Shown one piece after another: positions 32,900 to 43,413 of a DNA stretch of 64,000 nt. Every line of letters starts with the position of its first letter. Position 1 is the first letter of the stretch. A program made the position numbers and the translations under genes. The notes under the pieces were generated by a model. It did no database searches. It was given only the letters and a program-made list of their open reading frames with translations, and was not told the origin of the DNA. The DNA is from Siphonodentalium dalli (Eukaryota; Mollusca; Scaphopoda; Gadilida; Siphonodentaliidae), in NCBI GenBank assembly GCA_032622095.1, contig CP136064.1, positions 186,294,209 to 186,358,208 of the forward strand. The letters run 5' to 3'.

Positions 32900-34375
32900 G
32901 TATACTATGCAGGCCTTTCGTGCACATGATACGATACTGTCACGTGGGCAATATATCCTCTGTATAACAGACTATATTTATAGGAGTTACAATACATATA
33001 ATTGATGAAAAGAAATGCATGAAGTAAGTATTTATACACGAGACTACATCATTAGAGCTCTTTATTTACTCCAGGTTATGGAGATTTTAGAGTAATAATA
33101 TGAATGAACTATGACTAGAATGCATCAAGTTGATGAACGGATGTTATCATTCCGTTTGTCCGTGTATTGTATAACTAAATTCAACAGGTATAAACATGGC
33201 ACTTAATATAGGTTATAACACACGTATATGTAATCGATTTGCTTTAAGAAACATGGACATATACATAAATCAGACACCCACTTGCATACATAGAATACAT
33301 TACCTTCATGTATATACTGACACAAAGAATACCACGTATGTAGACCATAAAGACATAGGCGTGCCTGTGAAAACTCAACAGTTAGTCTACCATAAAGAGT
33401 TTTTATACGTGATTTGCCTGTAAAAGTTCACTTAATATAGACAGAACACATATAGATACTGTATTTGCATTAAGAAACCTGTATCAACACCGTAGGCGCT
33501 CGTGCATATGCGATAATCGGTAGTTTAACTATTAGTAGTAAAGGGCGTTTGTATGGGTTTTACCAATAAAATTGGGGTTAATACGATCCATAACACTGTA
33601 TAGGCAGCGACTTACAACTAAATAAACTCAAAGTGTATGCGCTAACACCAACGAAAATGTATACTGTGCGAACCACCATAGGCTTCAGAAATATTACGAA
33701 TTTATGTGTTGTGGTGAGTTATCTCGTTTGTTTAGTAGCGATACATGATGCAATAATTTCAGTTACCAACAATAAAGAGTGCCTGTATATGAAATGAACG
33801 ATAAAAGAATACATCAAGTAAATATGTATACACACATCCACATAGTAGGCCTTTTTCAGACCATCGTTTGATACCCACGTATATAATAGACCGTTTTGAG
33901 AAGAAAATGTGTCCACATAGTAGGCCTTTCGTGACACGAGACTGTCACGTGGTACATGGTTCCTCTATATAACAGACTATATTTATAGGAGTTACAATAC
34001 ATATAATTGATGAAAAGAAAACACGAAGTAAGTATTTATACACTAGTCTACATCAGATGTGCTCTTTATTTTTCTCCATGTAATGGAGATTTTAAACTAA
34101 CTGTCTACTAATAATGCTATAAATGAACTACAATAAATAGTAATGAACATTTAAAGTATACATCAAGTAAATACACGCGTCGACATAGTAGGTCTTTTCC
34201 AGACGATGGTTGATAAACCCATACACAATAGAGCGTTTTGAGAAGAAAATATGTCCACTTAGTAGGCCTTTCGTGACATGAGACTGTCACGTGGTACATG
34301 GTTCCGCTGTATAACAGACAATCTCTAGGATTTACAATACATATACTTGGTGAAAAGAATACAGGACCTCAGTTC
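32900..34375. repeat. Tandem/dispersed repeat, ~350-bp unit, 3 copies
   Basis: Shared blocks 'taggcctttcgtgacac' / 'gactgtcacgtgg' / 'ctgtataacagac' / 'gagttacaatacatataatt' / 'gatgaaaagaa' / 'agtaagtatttatacac' occur at about 32908-33060, 33920-34110 and 34262-34370. The copies at 33780 and 34130 share the additional upstream part ('tacatcaagtaaata', 'cgttttgagaagaaaat'). Minus-strand frames 33719-33937 and 34117-34299 are repeat shadows. Confidence 0.75.
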
Positions 34376-34929
34376 CTCCTTCTTTAGTCATATAAACGCT
34401 CATTATCCCATATCTAACAATAGCTTACGATGTGGTTTATGAACAAAAGGGCTTTGTAAGACTATAGGTCCATAGAAATATGCGGACAAAGGGTCCCAAA
34501 ATTAGGCCTCAATATAGGCTGTAGGTCTACCTATCTCTTAGTACGCTTAGCTGGCTTTCTCTACCCTCACTATCCTATACACACCTAATTGACTAGAGAA
34601 TGAACATAGTTCGGTTAGATTCTATGTCCAAATAAGGCCACTGAGACCTATAATTTTCCAAGTACATAACATTTGCGGATGAAGCATAGTTTTAATGTGT
34701 TATAACTTGAAAGGAAATTTGCCGTATATATAACTAATATGACTGCTTTAGACCAGATTTTGACATTATAATTGATACCAATGCTTGCATATTAGTCAAA
34801 GTGAAGAGTGAGGGCGCATTTTCTAAACTAAATAACACCTTATCATTAACAGAAACAAACAATTCCATTTGATATACATTCATAATGCAGATAATTGAGT
34901 TTCCTATTTACAGGTAATTTACAGTTATA
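34376..34929. other. Unassigned intronic DNA with one stray 44-bp repeat unit
   Basis: 34448-34495 (gtaagactataggtccatag, aaatatgcggacaaaggg) is a single unit of the minisatellite at 38843-39040. Otherwise nothing is recognised. Confidence 0.6.
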
Positions 34930-36455
34930 TATGATGGATATCTTTAAGGTAAGGGATCCCTCGGTTACAATACTATGAGCGTCTGTATCGATGGATATGC
35001 TGAATTAGGTTTAAATGCATAATTGACGTGTACATTTAAGGTATGTGTCCACATGTATAATAGTACGCTATATGAACCATTTATGAAGTGAATAACAACT
35101 CATCACCTTCATTTCCTACAGGATTACTTCGAATGTACATGCATACGTGATGTATAACTTGAAGACCCATTGAATTAAATGAACTTACTATGGTTGATAT
35201 GTTCAAACCAATGTGTAATGTATTGTCTAATCATAGAATTTCCTAAAGTGACGTGTACCTTTATGGCATATGACCGTAATACGGTCAATTGTATGAGCCA
35301 TTCTGTAGTAAATTACGCACCATTACTATAGAAAACCTTCATTCCTACAGGGCTGCCTCGTGCATCGCATGTACAAGCATACGTGACGTATAACTTGAAG
35401 GCCAATCTGTTATAGTGTTGTGGTTCAACGTACATCACGTCAATTCTATATGAATGAAAGCATGTAGCTTGATAAAAATCTATGGTAAACGAGGGGAAAA
35501 GAGACTATTTTGAGCGTTTTTATCGATAGATACGCTGAATTAGGTTTAATTGACGCGTACCTTTAAGTTATGAGACCACAGTTATAATAGTACGCTATAG
35601 GAACCATTTATGAAGTAAAAAAGCAAATCAAAACCTTAGCCCCATGTGAACTAGTGTGACTAGTTTAATATGTTCAAATGTGTAATATGTTACCTCTTGC
35701 ATCGAATGTACATGTGACGTATAAATTTATGCATCAAATGTACATGCAAACGTAACGTATAACTTAAAAAAAACGAGGGAGCTGCAGACAATTTTGAAAA
35801 TAAAGAGCGTTTTATTAATGGATACGAATAATTATATTTAAATGACGTGTACCTTTAAGGTATGTGACCCACATGTGGTCCATTGTATGAACCATTTCTG
35901 AAGTAATGACAAATCAAAAACCTTCATTCATACATTGTTGCATCAAATGTATATGGTGGCATATAACTTGAAGACCCATTTTGTTAAAAAGGCTGTTATC
36001 AAACTATCAAAGGTTATATTGTAAACGCTGGGGCATACAATGTGTTCCTTTAATATGCACACACCAATATTGCATCCCTGTAACGTCTACATGTACATCG
36101 AATGTACATGAATATGTGATATATAACTTGATTTCCAATTTGGAATGTACTTGCATATGTGACGTATAACTTAAAGGCCAATTTGTTACAATGCTGTGGT
36201 TAATGGGTAATTTTATATGAATTAAAGCATATATATTGCTAACATGTATGTCAAATGAGAGGGAATTTTGAAAATAAAAAGCGTTTTATTGATGTATTAA
36301 GTTTAAATGCATACGGGACGTGTAATAATAATAATAATATATAGTATTTGTATAGCGCCTCATCCCTGGTGTAGCTCGAAGCGCTTGGGACTCTATATAC
36401 AAGTTATATACAAACACTGGATGATAGCAATCACACACAGTTGTATAATAATACA

Positions 36456-37089
36456 ATGTCATCTGCGGCTGGTTGTGTGTGGGTAAATTCTAAAGAGGTG
36501 AGTTTTCATTCGTTGTTTGAATATTTCTAGAGATTGCGAATTTCGAACATCGAGAGGGATTGAGTTCCAAACACTTGGCGCAGCGTGTGTGAACACGCGA
36601 CGTTCAATTGTCTTATAGTTACACCTGGGAACAGCCAGAAGTTGTTTTTGCTTGGAGCGTAAATTATCACGCCACGGTTTATACAAAGTAAGAAGGTCCG
36701 AGATGTATGCTGGCGAAGAGGATTGAAAGTAACGGTAGCAGAATGTTGCTAACTTAAATTCAATTATCGCGTGCACCGGGAGCCAATGTAGGTTTTTCAA
36801 AATTGGAGAAACATGTGTGGATTTCGGAGCACGCACTACAATCCTCGCGGCTGAGTTTTGAAGACGTTGCAAACGAGTTATTTGTTCTTGGGAACTTCCC
36901 ACGAAAAGTGCATTACAGTAGTCCAATCTTGACAATATATTGCATGAAGCAACCTTTTTCGCCGCAGGCATTGTTAAGTACGGGCGAAGACGACTAAGGC
37001 GCATGAGTTCGATTAATATGGAACGGGAAATGTGTTGTACTTGAGCGTCCATGGATAATGAATTAGCGATGTTGATACCGAGATTTCGA
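36456..37089 (-). pseudogene. LINE ORF2 C-terminal domain
   Basis: In a frame shifted from the RT part it continues 'NLGINIANSLSMDAQVQHIS', 'ILSRLDYCNALFVGSSQEQI', 'LQNSAARIV', 'LKNLHWLPVHAIIEFKLATF', 'APSVWNSIPLDVRNSQSLEI', ending 'FKQRMKTHLFRIYPHTTSRR' and a stop. This is the conserved C-terminal region of CR1/L2/Rex-type ORF2 proteins. The segment is well preserved, so the insertion is not very old. Confidence 0.88.
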
Positions 37090-37735
37090 ATGGTTCATGC
37101 TTACCAGCTGGAGGACAGACAATTACTTCAGTTTTATCATCATTTAGTTTCAACTTGTTAGACAGCATCCATGTCTTGACATCAGACACACACAGTTCCA
37201 CTTTGCTTATTAAAGAAGACAGGCCAGGTGGGGGGACATAACCGTAAATTTGCGTGTCATCTGCGTACATATGCACGTTGAGTCCATGTTTCCTAATCAA
37301 GTTTCCCAGGGGTAGAGTGTACAATGTGTAGAGAACAGGTCCTAATACGGAGCCTTGAGGAACTCCAAACTGGAGAGACTTTCTGTCAGAAAATACGTCT
37401 TGGATACGGACCATCTGAACACGTCCAGTAAGATAAGACTGAAACCAGCACAGTGCTTTTACGCTGATTCCGAAGGAGTCTTCCAATCGCTTAAGCATGA
37501 CAGAATGATCTAAAGTATCAAATGCTGCGGATAGGTCCAAAAGCGTTACAACGGAAACTAGGCGGTTGTCTTTGGCGTTCAGGAGGTCGGATGATATTCT
37601 CACTAACGCTGTTTCCGTGCTGTGGAACTGGCGATATGCCGATTGGAATTTTTCCATGAGGTTGTTTTCCGTGAGATGTTCCTTTAGTTGCTGGAGTACA
37701 AGTTTTTCAAGTACCTTGGACAAGAATGGTAGTGT
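37090..37735 (-). pseudogene. LINE reverse transcriptase, N-terminal part
   Basis: Domain order on the minus strand: 'FQSAYRQFHSTETAL', 'LLDLSAAFDTLDH' (RT motif with the first catalytic Asp), 'FGVPQGSVLGPVLYTLYTLP', 'HMYADDTQIYGY' (catalytic YADD), 'LKLNDDKTEVIV'. This is a target-primed reverse transcriptase of the CR1/L2 group. The first domains (endonuclease) are missing by 5' truncation. Near 37090-37110 the reading frame shifts into the frame of the following entry, so no full-length protein is possible. Confidence 0.9.
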
Positions 37736-38330
37736 ACCTTTAAGGGATGTGACTCATGGAATATAAAGAGCCTTTTATTGACGGTTACGCTGAATTAGGT
37801 TTAAATGTTTGATTTTAAATGTAAATTTAGTACAACGATGGGGCATTAATACAATTTTGAAAATAAAGAGCGTTATATAGATGGATACGAAGAATTAGGT
37901 TTAAATGCATACGGGACGTGTACCTTTAAGGAATGTAACCCACATGTGTTCCATTGTATGAACCATTTCTGACGTAAATGACGACACTGTGAGACTATTG
38001 CGATTGATTTAAATGAGTTAACTTCATGTATCGCCTGTTCATTTAATTTATACGCGAATCTGACGTATAACTTGAAGACTAATATGTTTTAATGTTCGAG
38101 TTGTTTAACATAAAGGGGTTCAATTTTATTTGAATGATAGCATGCATATTGATAACATCAATGTTAAAAGGTTTGACCTGAAAAGTATGGCATTTGAGAA
38201 GATGCTAAATGAAATTATACCGGTTATATTGTAAACGCGTGCATAGATGAAGTCAATTATCGATTGTCCAATTGTTCAGGCTATTTAACAAGCATTGAGT
38301 CAAATTTCTATGAATATAAGATGCAGGTGG

Positions 38331-38842
38331 ATTGTCCAAATGTTCATTTATATCGATTGATGTTCTCAGATAATTTCCGGAAATGATGGAAACTTCTAGC
38401 AAAAAAAAATAAAATATTGATTGATGATAAAGGCCACTCGTTTAACGAAATTAATTTAAACTTTCCATAAAATGTTAACAGCGAGCTGCTTGCTATTGAA
38501 TTGATGTCGCCGGTCCCCGAGTAATAATTATTGCAGTATATTTTGAATGAGGCAAAATCAGATTTAATCGTATTTTGTATAGACGTATTATCGACGTTGG
38601 GTGTTTGCATTGAGGCGGTTTGTGTTAGATATTGTGGGGATACACATTACTGTCGTACCGGCTTTGATCCCATTTCCTGAACCTTTCCAGAACATTCCCC
38701 CAGCATGGGCAGAATTGATTTTTTCTCTGAATAAATTAGAAGCAGACCAATTAGAAAAAAGGATGAACTTTTATTATTAATTAGGCCTATAAAATAAATA
38801 GAAATTAAAAAGGAGTGGTTTATATACAATGATGGCTTCAAA
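38331..38842. other. No supported gene
   Basis: Intronic AT-rich DNA. The frames 38344-38610 and 38647-38985 (minus) lack domains, and the second runs into the neighbouring minisatellite. Confidence 0.5.
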
Positions 38843-39040
38843 GCCATATAAATACGTATACAAAAGACCCCTAGTAAGACTATAGGGCCATATAAATAGA
38901 CAGACAAAGCGTCCCTCGTAAGACTATAGGGCCATAGAAATACGCGGACAAAGGTTCCCTCGTAAGACAATAGGGCCATATACATAGGCAGACAAAGGGG
39001 CCCTCGTAAGACAATAGGGACATAGAAATGGGAGGTGTTT
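38843..39040. repeat. 44-bp minisatellite, ~4.5 copies
   Basis: The unit 'gtaagactatagggccatat' + 'aaatagacagacaaag' + 'cgtccctc' repeats exactly every 44 bp (unit starts at 38874, 38918, 38962, 39006). A lone related unit lies 4.4 kb away at 34448. Confidence 0.9.
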
Positions 39041-39754
39041 AGGATACGCCCCTTTTACCCCCAGTCAGCCCCTATATATCATCACTTGTAACATAATTTA
39101 GAAATATCTGTCTCGACTTTTCTTCAGCATGGAACATTCAAGCGTGTTAATTGTTAGTCTCTTCTTGGTAAGATAAAGGGCATTGTCTCACTTCGACGTG
39201 GAAAATTTAATACAGCTGGAATAATTTACTGTGGCTTTTGGCACCCCATTGTTACCAATGGCATGGCATATAATGGACATAATACATAATTGTGTGCATG
39301 ATTTGCCACGAAATAGTTTGTGACATGACGGCACCATCGAAGTCCATGCCAGCCAATACGTGCAGAAATTGACAAGTGAAAGATACTTAATCGGAGTTCA
39401 CGATTACATAGCGATTCATAATCACTCGGAGTAACACGTGGCACGCGATGTTGTAAGATATATGATTTGGAGGTTACGATTCACGAAATAACGGAGATAT
39501 TTGAAAATATTTCTTTGAGTATATTTCAGGTCCGCAGCCGTAGACTTGTCGAACGATAATTTCACATGTATAATATTGGGCTAACTTACAATCTGCCTGG
39601 TAGAATATTGCAGACAAATTTAAGAAACAAACTCATGTTGATATAAATTAGTAAGGAAAAGCTCTATACATATAAGAAATAAATGTAGTTTGAGTGTGTT
39701 ATATTGAGGGGGATGCCGTTTAGTGCAGCTGTTCACACAATGGAGAATATGAAA
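39041..39754. other. No supported gene
   Basis: Intronic DNA. The minus-strand frame 39226-39444 has no domain or splice support. Confidence 0.5.
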
Positions 39755-40360
39755 TCGTGGCTGGAGACTTAATTCGCAGAAAATTGACCCCCACGTTCAA
39801 TGCAACACCTATACTATATGCATATACCTAGTTTGTACCACCAACATCATAGAGTTTTCCCATAGCGAATGCCCCGGGCCAGATTTAGTCTGAAGGAAAT
39901 TGACCGGCACTTACGAGTTATCCATTAAATGCATATGCATGTTTGAGGCCGGACGATCAGTATATATGACATGGCAGCTTGTTCCCCCCAACATATTTGT
40001 ACTGTTGGAATCCCCAGAGTCTCCTCTATCTGTTTATGCCCAATACTGACAAATAGAGTTAACACATGGTGAATGCTCCGGGCCGGAGACTTACCCCGCA
40101 GAAAATTGACCCGCAAGTCCAATGCAACATGCACATGTACAATATAGGCATGTCTGATGTTCCGACGACCATTATGACACCATAACCAGTTTGTACCCCC
40201 ACCAATTTAGTAATGTTTGAATCTGCATTGTCTCCTCTATCTACATAATCCAATATTGACTCATAAAGTTAATCCATGGCGAAGTATCCGGGCTGCACGT
40301 GCCATTTATCCATTAAATGCAAATGCATATGTCGGTCGATCATTATGACACCGTGCCCAG
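39755..40360. repeat. ~205-bp tandem repeat, ~3 copies
   Basis: Landmarks 'atggcgaatgctccgggcc', 'gcagaaaattgacccgca' and 'gtccaatgcaacatgcac', then 'cgacgatcattatgacacc', 'ttgtacccccaccaa', 'ttggaatc...gtctcctcta' and 'tctatct....tatgcccaa', recur with period near 205 (ccgggc at about 39874, 40079, 40289). Frames within are repeat shadows. Confidence 0.75.
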
Positions 40361-40377
40361 CTTGCACGACGTTTTGC

Positions 40378-40527
40378 TCGTGGCCAATTTATTCTCGGGG
40401 TCGCTACTTCATATTCTCGTGGCCACGACTTCATATTCTCGTGGCCACGACTTCATAATGTCGTGGATACGTTTTCTCGTGGTCACGACTTTATTCTCGC
40501 GGCCACGACTTTGGTGGCCACGACATA
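40378..40527. repeat. 22-bp tandem repeat around CGTGGCCACG
   Basis: 'attctcgtggccacgacttc' + 'at' is repeated about 6 times, with decay to tcgtggatacg and tcgcggccacg. Every unit has the 10-bp palindrome cgtggccacg at its centre. Both-strand open frames here come from the repeat. Confidence 0.85.
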
Positions 40528-40853
40528 AAACAAATTCGGATGTCACCTCCGGACTCCATACGAATCCGATAAGAGGCGGAGACCCGGAATATATTCTTAC
40601 CCGATACATGTCACTATATGCACTATAATATACGAACGACTACGCTCATTACATTAGGAGACTATTACAATTTAAATATGAGTAAGGTATATGCTTTTGT
40701 TGATTTTCGCGATGTCTGTGCATGCCAATGACTGATAGTCATTGTAAGTATTTTTCATCTTTCAATTGCTTAGTATATAAGCTGAAATTTTTACTAATCT
40801 GGTGTCAAGTTCCTTCACAATCTCTGTCAAATACAGTGCATATATTACCATAC
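40528..40853. other. Intron, no feature
   Basis: AT-rich DNA immediately downstream (minus sense) of the first WSC exon. Nothing is recognised. Confidence 0.6.
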
Positions 40854-40976
40854 CATTGATTTGACAAATCGACACGCAGACATTCGGTTTGATCTGTTCG
40901 ATAGTCATCGATACTGGAAGATCCCGGTTCAATTCATCCCGATAACATCCTGTGTAACTGAAGGTATCCACTCCTC
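40854..40976 (-). CDS. WSC domain 1, N-terminal half exon
   Basis: A 123-nt exon between 'attacattacAG' and 'ATCAATG|GTATGG', phase 1 at both ends. It encodes 'GGVDTFSYTGCYRDELNRDL' then 'VCVSICQIN'. 'Y.GCYRD' with two further Cys is the opening half of a WSC domain, and the C-terminal half is at 32383-32544. WSC domains occur in extracellular parts of surface proteins and bind glycans in yeast sensors. The role in animals is poorly defined. This is the most 5' WSC exon seen on this strand. A signal peptide must lie further upstream; 55024-55276 is a candidate. Confidence 0.92.
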
Positions 40977-41854
40977 CTGTAATGTAATGCAGATTAACTT
41001 GAGTACGACATGTGTGATTAGTATGTTACAATAAGCTGTTTGAAAAGGTCAAATTGATTTCCCAAGGTATGGCACATTTATTTTCAACTAATATATGAAT
41101 AGTTTAATATAGATATCACCTGTCGGCATTCGGTCGTTGGTTTTCGCAAAAACAATTACACAGAGATGTTGTCGCACGTGAATCGGGAACAGGCGATGCG
41201 GCTAGATCCATTTACCCTGCACGAGCATGAACCGCTTTTTCTCTTCCATGGTCGCGACGCATACGTGCAAGTTATTTCATCACTGAATGGATGTTGTTGT
41301 TTCTTGTCAAATCCACTTTCTCAATCTCTCTGCATCTATATGTGTTTGTGTTAAATATTTGATTTTTTGAACATAAATATTGTTTGCACCAATCGGGAAC
41401 ATGCATGTTTGTTTTGTAGCGAAATAAGATGTCACCGTGGGAATATTTGCTGGTGGAACACACGAAAGTCAATCAACATTCAATTGTTCCAAATATTGTT
41501 GAGAATGATCGATCAAACATAATTATCTTCATGTTAACGATGCCCTGTCCTATTTGATAACATAATCTGTACGTTTTCTACCCAAGAAAAATATTAGATC
41601 TGACCCATCATATTGTCCATTAATATTACGTTCTGATTTCCATATATCAACTTTCAAAAAAGAAAGTTTAAACACGTTTTGCATTGTCAGCCCATAGCAA
41701 AAAGAATCCATTTGTCACCTCTTCCAGAAGCGTTAGATATTAACACGGTGGGGAATCACGTGGTTTCGAGTCGCAAATGCGACAAAAACGAGGGAAAATG
41801 TAATAAACTAGGATATGACATATTACATAGTATTTTGGCATATACTATACTATT
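40977..41854. other. Intron-like DNA, no feature
   Basis: The frames 41166-41354 (plus) and 41272-41472 (minus) are short and overlap. No domain or repeat is seen. Confidence 0.5.
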
Positions 41855-41861
41855 TTTCGAA

Positions 41862-42062
41862 CAAGCCGATACCTCATTTGTTTCCAAAATCACAGTTGTT
41901 TGTTCTAACATTTTTACTAAAGTTGTCAGTCGAAGGATTCTCCCAGATGTGTGGAATAGTGTATTCCACGCACCTCCGACTGGCAACTTTGGTCAGAATG
42001 TTATAGAAAAATATTGAGCATTTCAGATCGAATAACGTATCAGCTTTGTTTTTAAAATAAAC
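41862..42062. mobile_element. Imperfect palindromic MITE-like element, ~100-bp arms
   Basis: The left arm has 'taacatttttactaaagttg' 'tcagtcgaagg' 'tgtgtggaata'. The right arm has 'tattccacgcacctccgact' 'ggcaactttggtcagaatgtt'. They are near complements around about 41961. Outer parts ('gccgatacctcattt' / 'aataacgtatcagc') also pair. Frames on both strands (41679-42068) are products of the palindrome. Confidence 0.7.
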
Positions 42063-43413
42063 TAGCATATGCTCTTAACAGTCAACATGCTACGTTTTGT
42101 GTCAGTTCCTCATATATTATGTTGTTGTACATTTGCGCCTACCCGGCCATCTTGTATGCGTTGCAGTCACAAACCTCGAAACCAAGTGATTCACCGCCGC
42201 GAATAAAAGGCATTATAAATTATGAGCTTTGGTAACCGTTTTCGGTGTATTACTTGTTGCAATGTTGTGTAACTTTCCTCGAAAACCCTTTCCACCCGAG
42301 TGAGTTATTCCCCTTGTCGACCGATTTGTTAGTGAATGTTCGTGATATTCTTGACTCAATCGTAACTCATTCCTGTGTACTATACGTCTTCACTTAAAGG
42401 ATTACACCGGTGTAGCTTTTCTCAGTCATTGTCGATGCCCGCTAATCAACTGAGCACGTTGCCGAGAATTGAAACACGGGGATAACTTGACCCGTAGAGT
42501 ATCATGAGATACATGCCGTTGGCGATTCACATGGGCAATAACAGGCGCTTCTTGTGTAGTGGGACAGATGGGTCACCTGACGAGTGGAATGGTATGGGAT
42601 AGGCGCATCTCCTCATGTTCCATCCAATAATAATGGCTGAGAATAAAACATTACTTACCTTTGACCTTAGATTACTTAAATGGGGACTAATTGATTATAT
42701 TATTATATGATCAATAAAGCGCGTTTATTGTAATTCCAGAAGATATGTGGGAAGTTTGGTGGCCGAGTTCTAAATAACAGCCTAACACATCTACCTTGAT
42801 TCCATGTACGACCTGTATAAACACGACAAGACATACATGTGACCTCTGATTAACACTCTTCCTTTTACCACCAATTTCCCACATACCTTCTAGACTGATA
42901 ATAAACGCTCTTTATGTATCATATAATATATTAGCCCCTTTAAGTCACCTGCGGTCAAAGGTACGTAATGTTTTATTCTCTGCCAGTATTCATGGATGGA
43001 ACATGAGAAGATGTGCATATCCCTTGCCATTCCCCTGGTCAGGTTACCCATATGTACCAGTATTCATACACAAGGAACGATCTTTATTGCTCATGTTTCC
43101 CCCGTTAAATCGTCTCAGGTCAACGCCATCTATCTCATGATACTCTACGGGTCCTCGTGTTTCAATTTCACCGACCAGATTGCAACCATTTTTGTACATA
43201 ATTACACCGATGTGTAATTAAATTAATTATTAATGACGTTTTAAGATATATGATGTCAACAAGACATATCTAATAAGATTCCCCGGCTCAAACTACCCAT
43301 ATGTACACATTATTAGCTCCGGTTGTGCAGTCGTTTCTGTATATTTATCAGTAGATAAAAGCCATTTGCGATAGCTGTTCAAGTTTGACACTACGTGTCG
43401 CTAATAGTCCATC
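42063..43413. other. No supported gene; direct repeat with 47.39 kb
   Basis: 42416-42463 ('gcttttctcagtcattgtcg', 'atgcccgctaatcaactga') recurs in direct orientation at 47390-47440 on the other side of the satellite-bearing element. The frame 42996-43217 (plus) has no domain. Confidence 0.55.

Larger units (their letters stand above)
36322..37735 (-). mobile_element. 5'-truncated L2/CR1-like LINE
   Basis: Minus orientation. The 5' truncation is at 'LPFLSKVLEK' (about 37735) and the 3' end at 36322, with 'agcgctt...tatagcgcc' type terminal sequence and an ATT-repeat tail (aataataataata on the plus strand). It is inserted into a tandem-repeat unit. A short 'gtgt' at both junctions is the only candidate target duplication. 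Confidence 0.85.
34930..38330. repeat. Degenerate long-unit tandem repeat, interrupted by a LINE
   Basis: A unit of roughly 300-550 bp carries 'gagcgttttatt.atggata', 'cgctgaattaggtttaaatg', 'acgtgtacctttaaggtatg', 'ccattgtatgaaccatttct', 'aaccttcattc.taca', 'gcatcgaatgtacatgcata' and 'cgtgacgtataacttgaag'. Blocks lie near 34978, 35510, 35805, 36285, 37765 and 37865. The LINE at 36322-37735 splits one unit between 'gggacgtgt' and 'acctttaagg'. No gene is supported in the repeats. Confidence 0.75.

Noticed and set aside
38843-39040. 44-bp repeats as a CRISPR array
   Set aside because: The whole 44-bp unit repeats, so there are no variable spacers.
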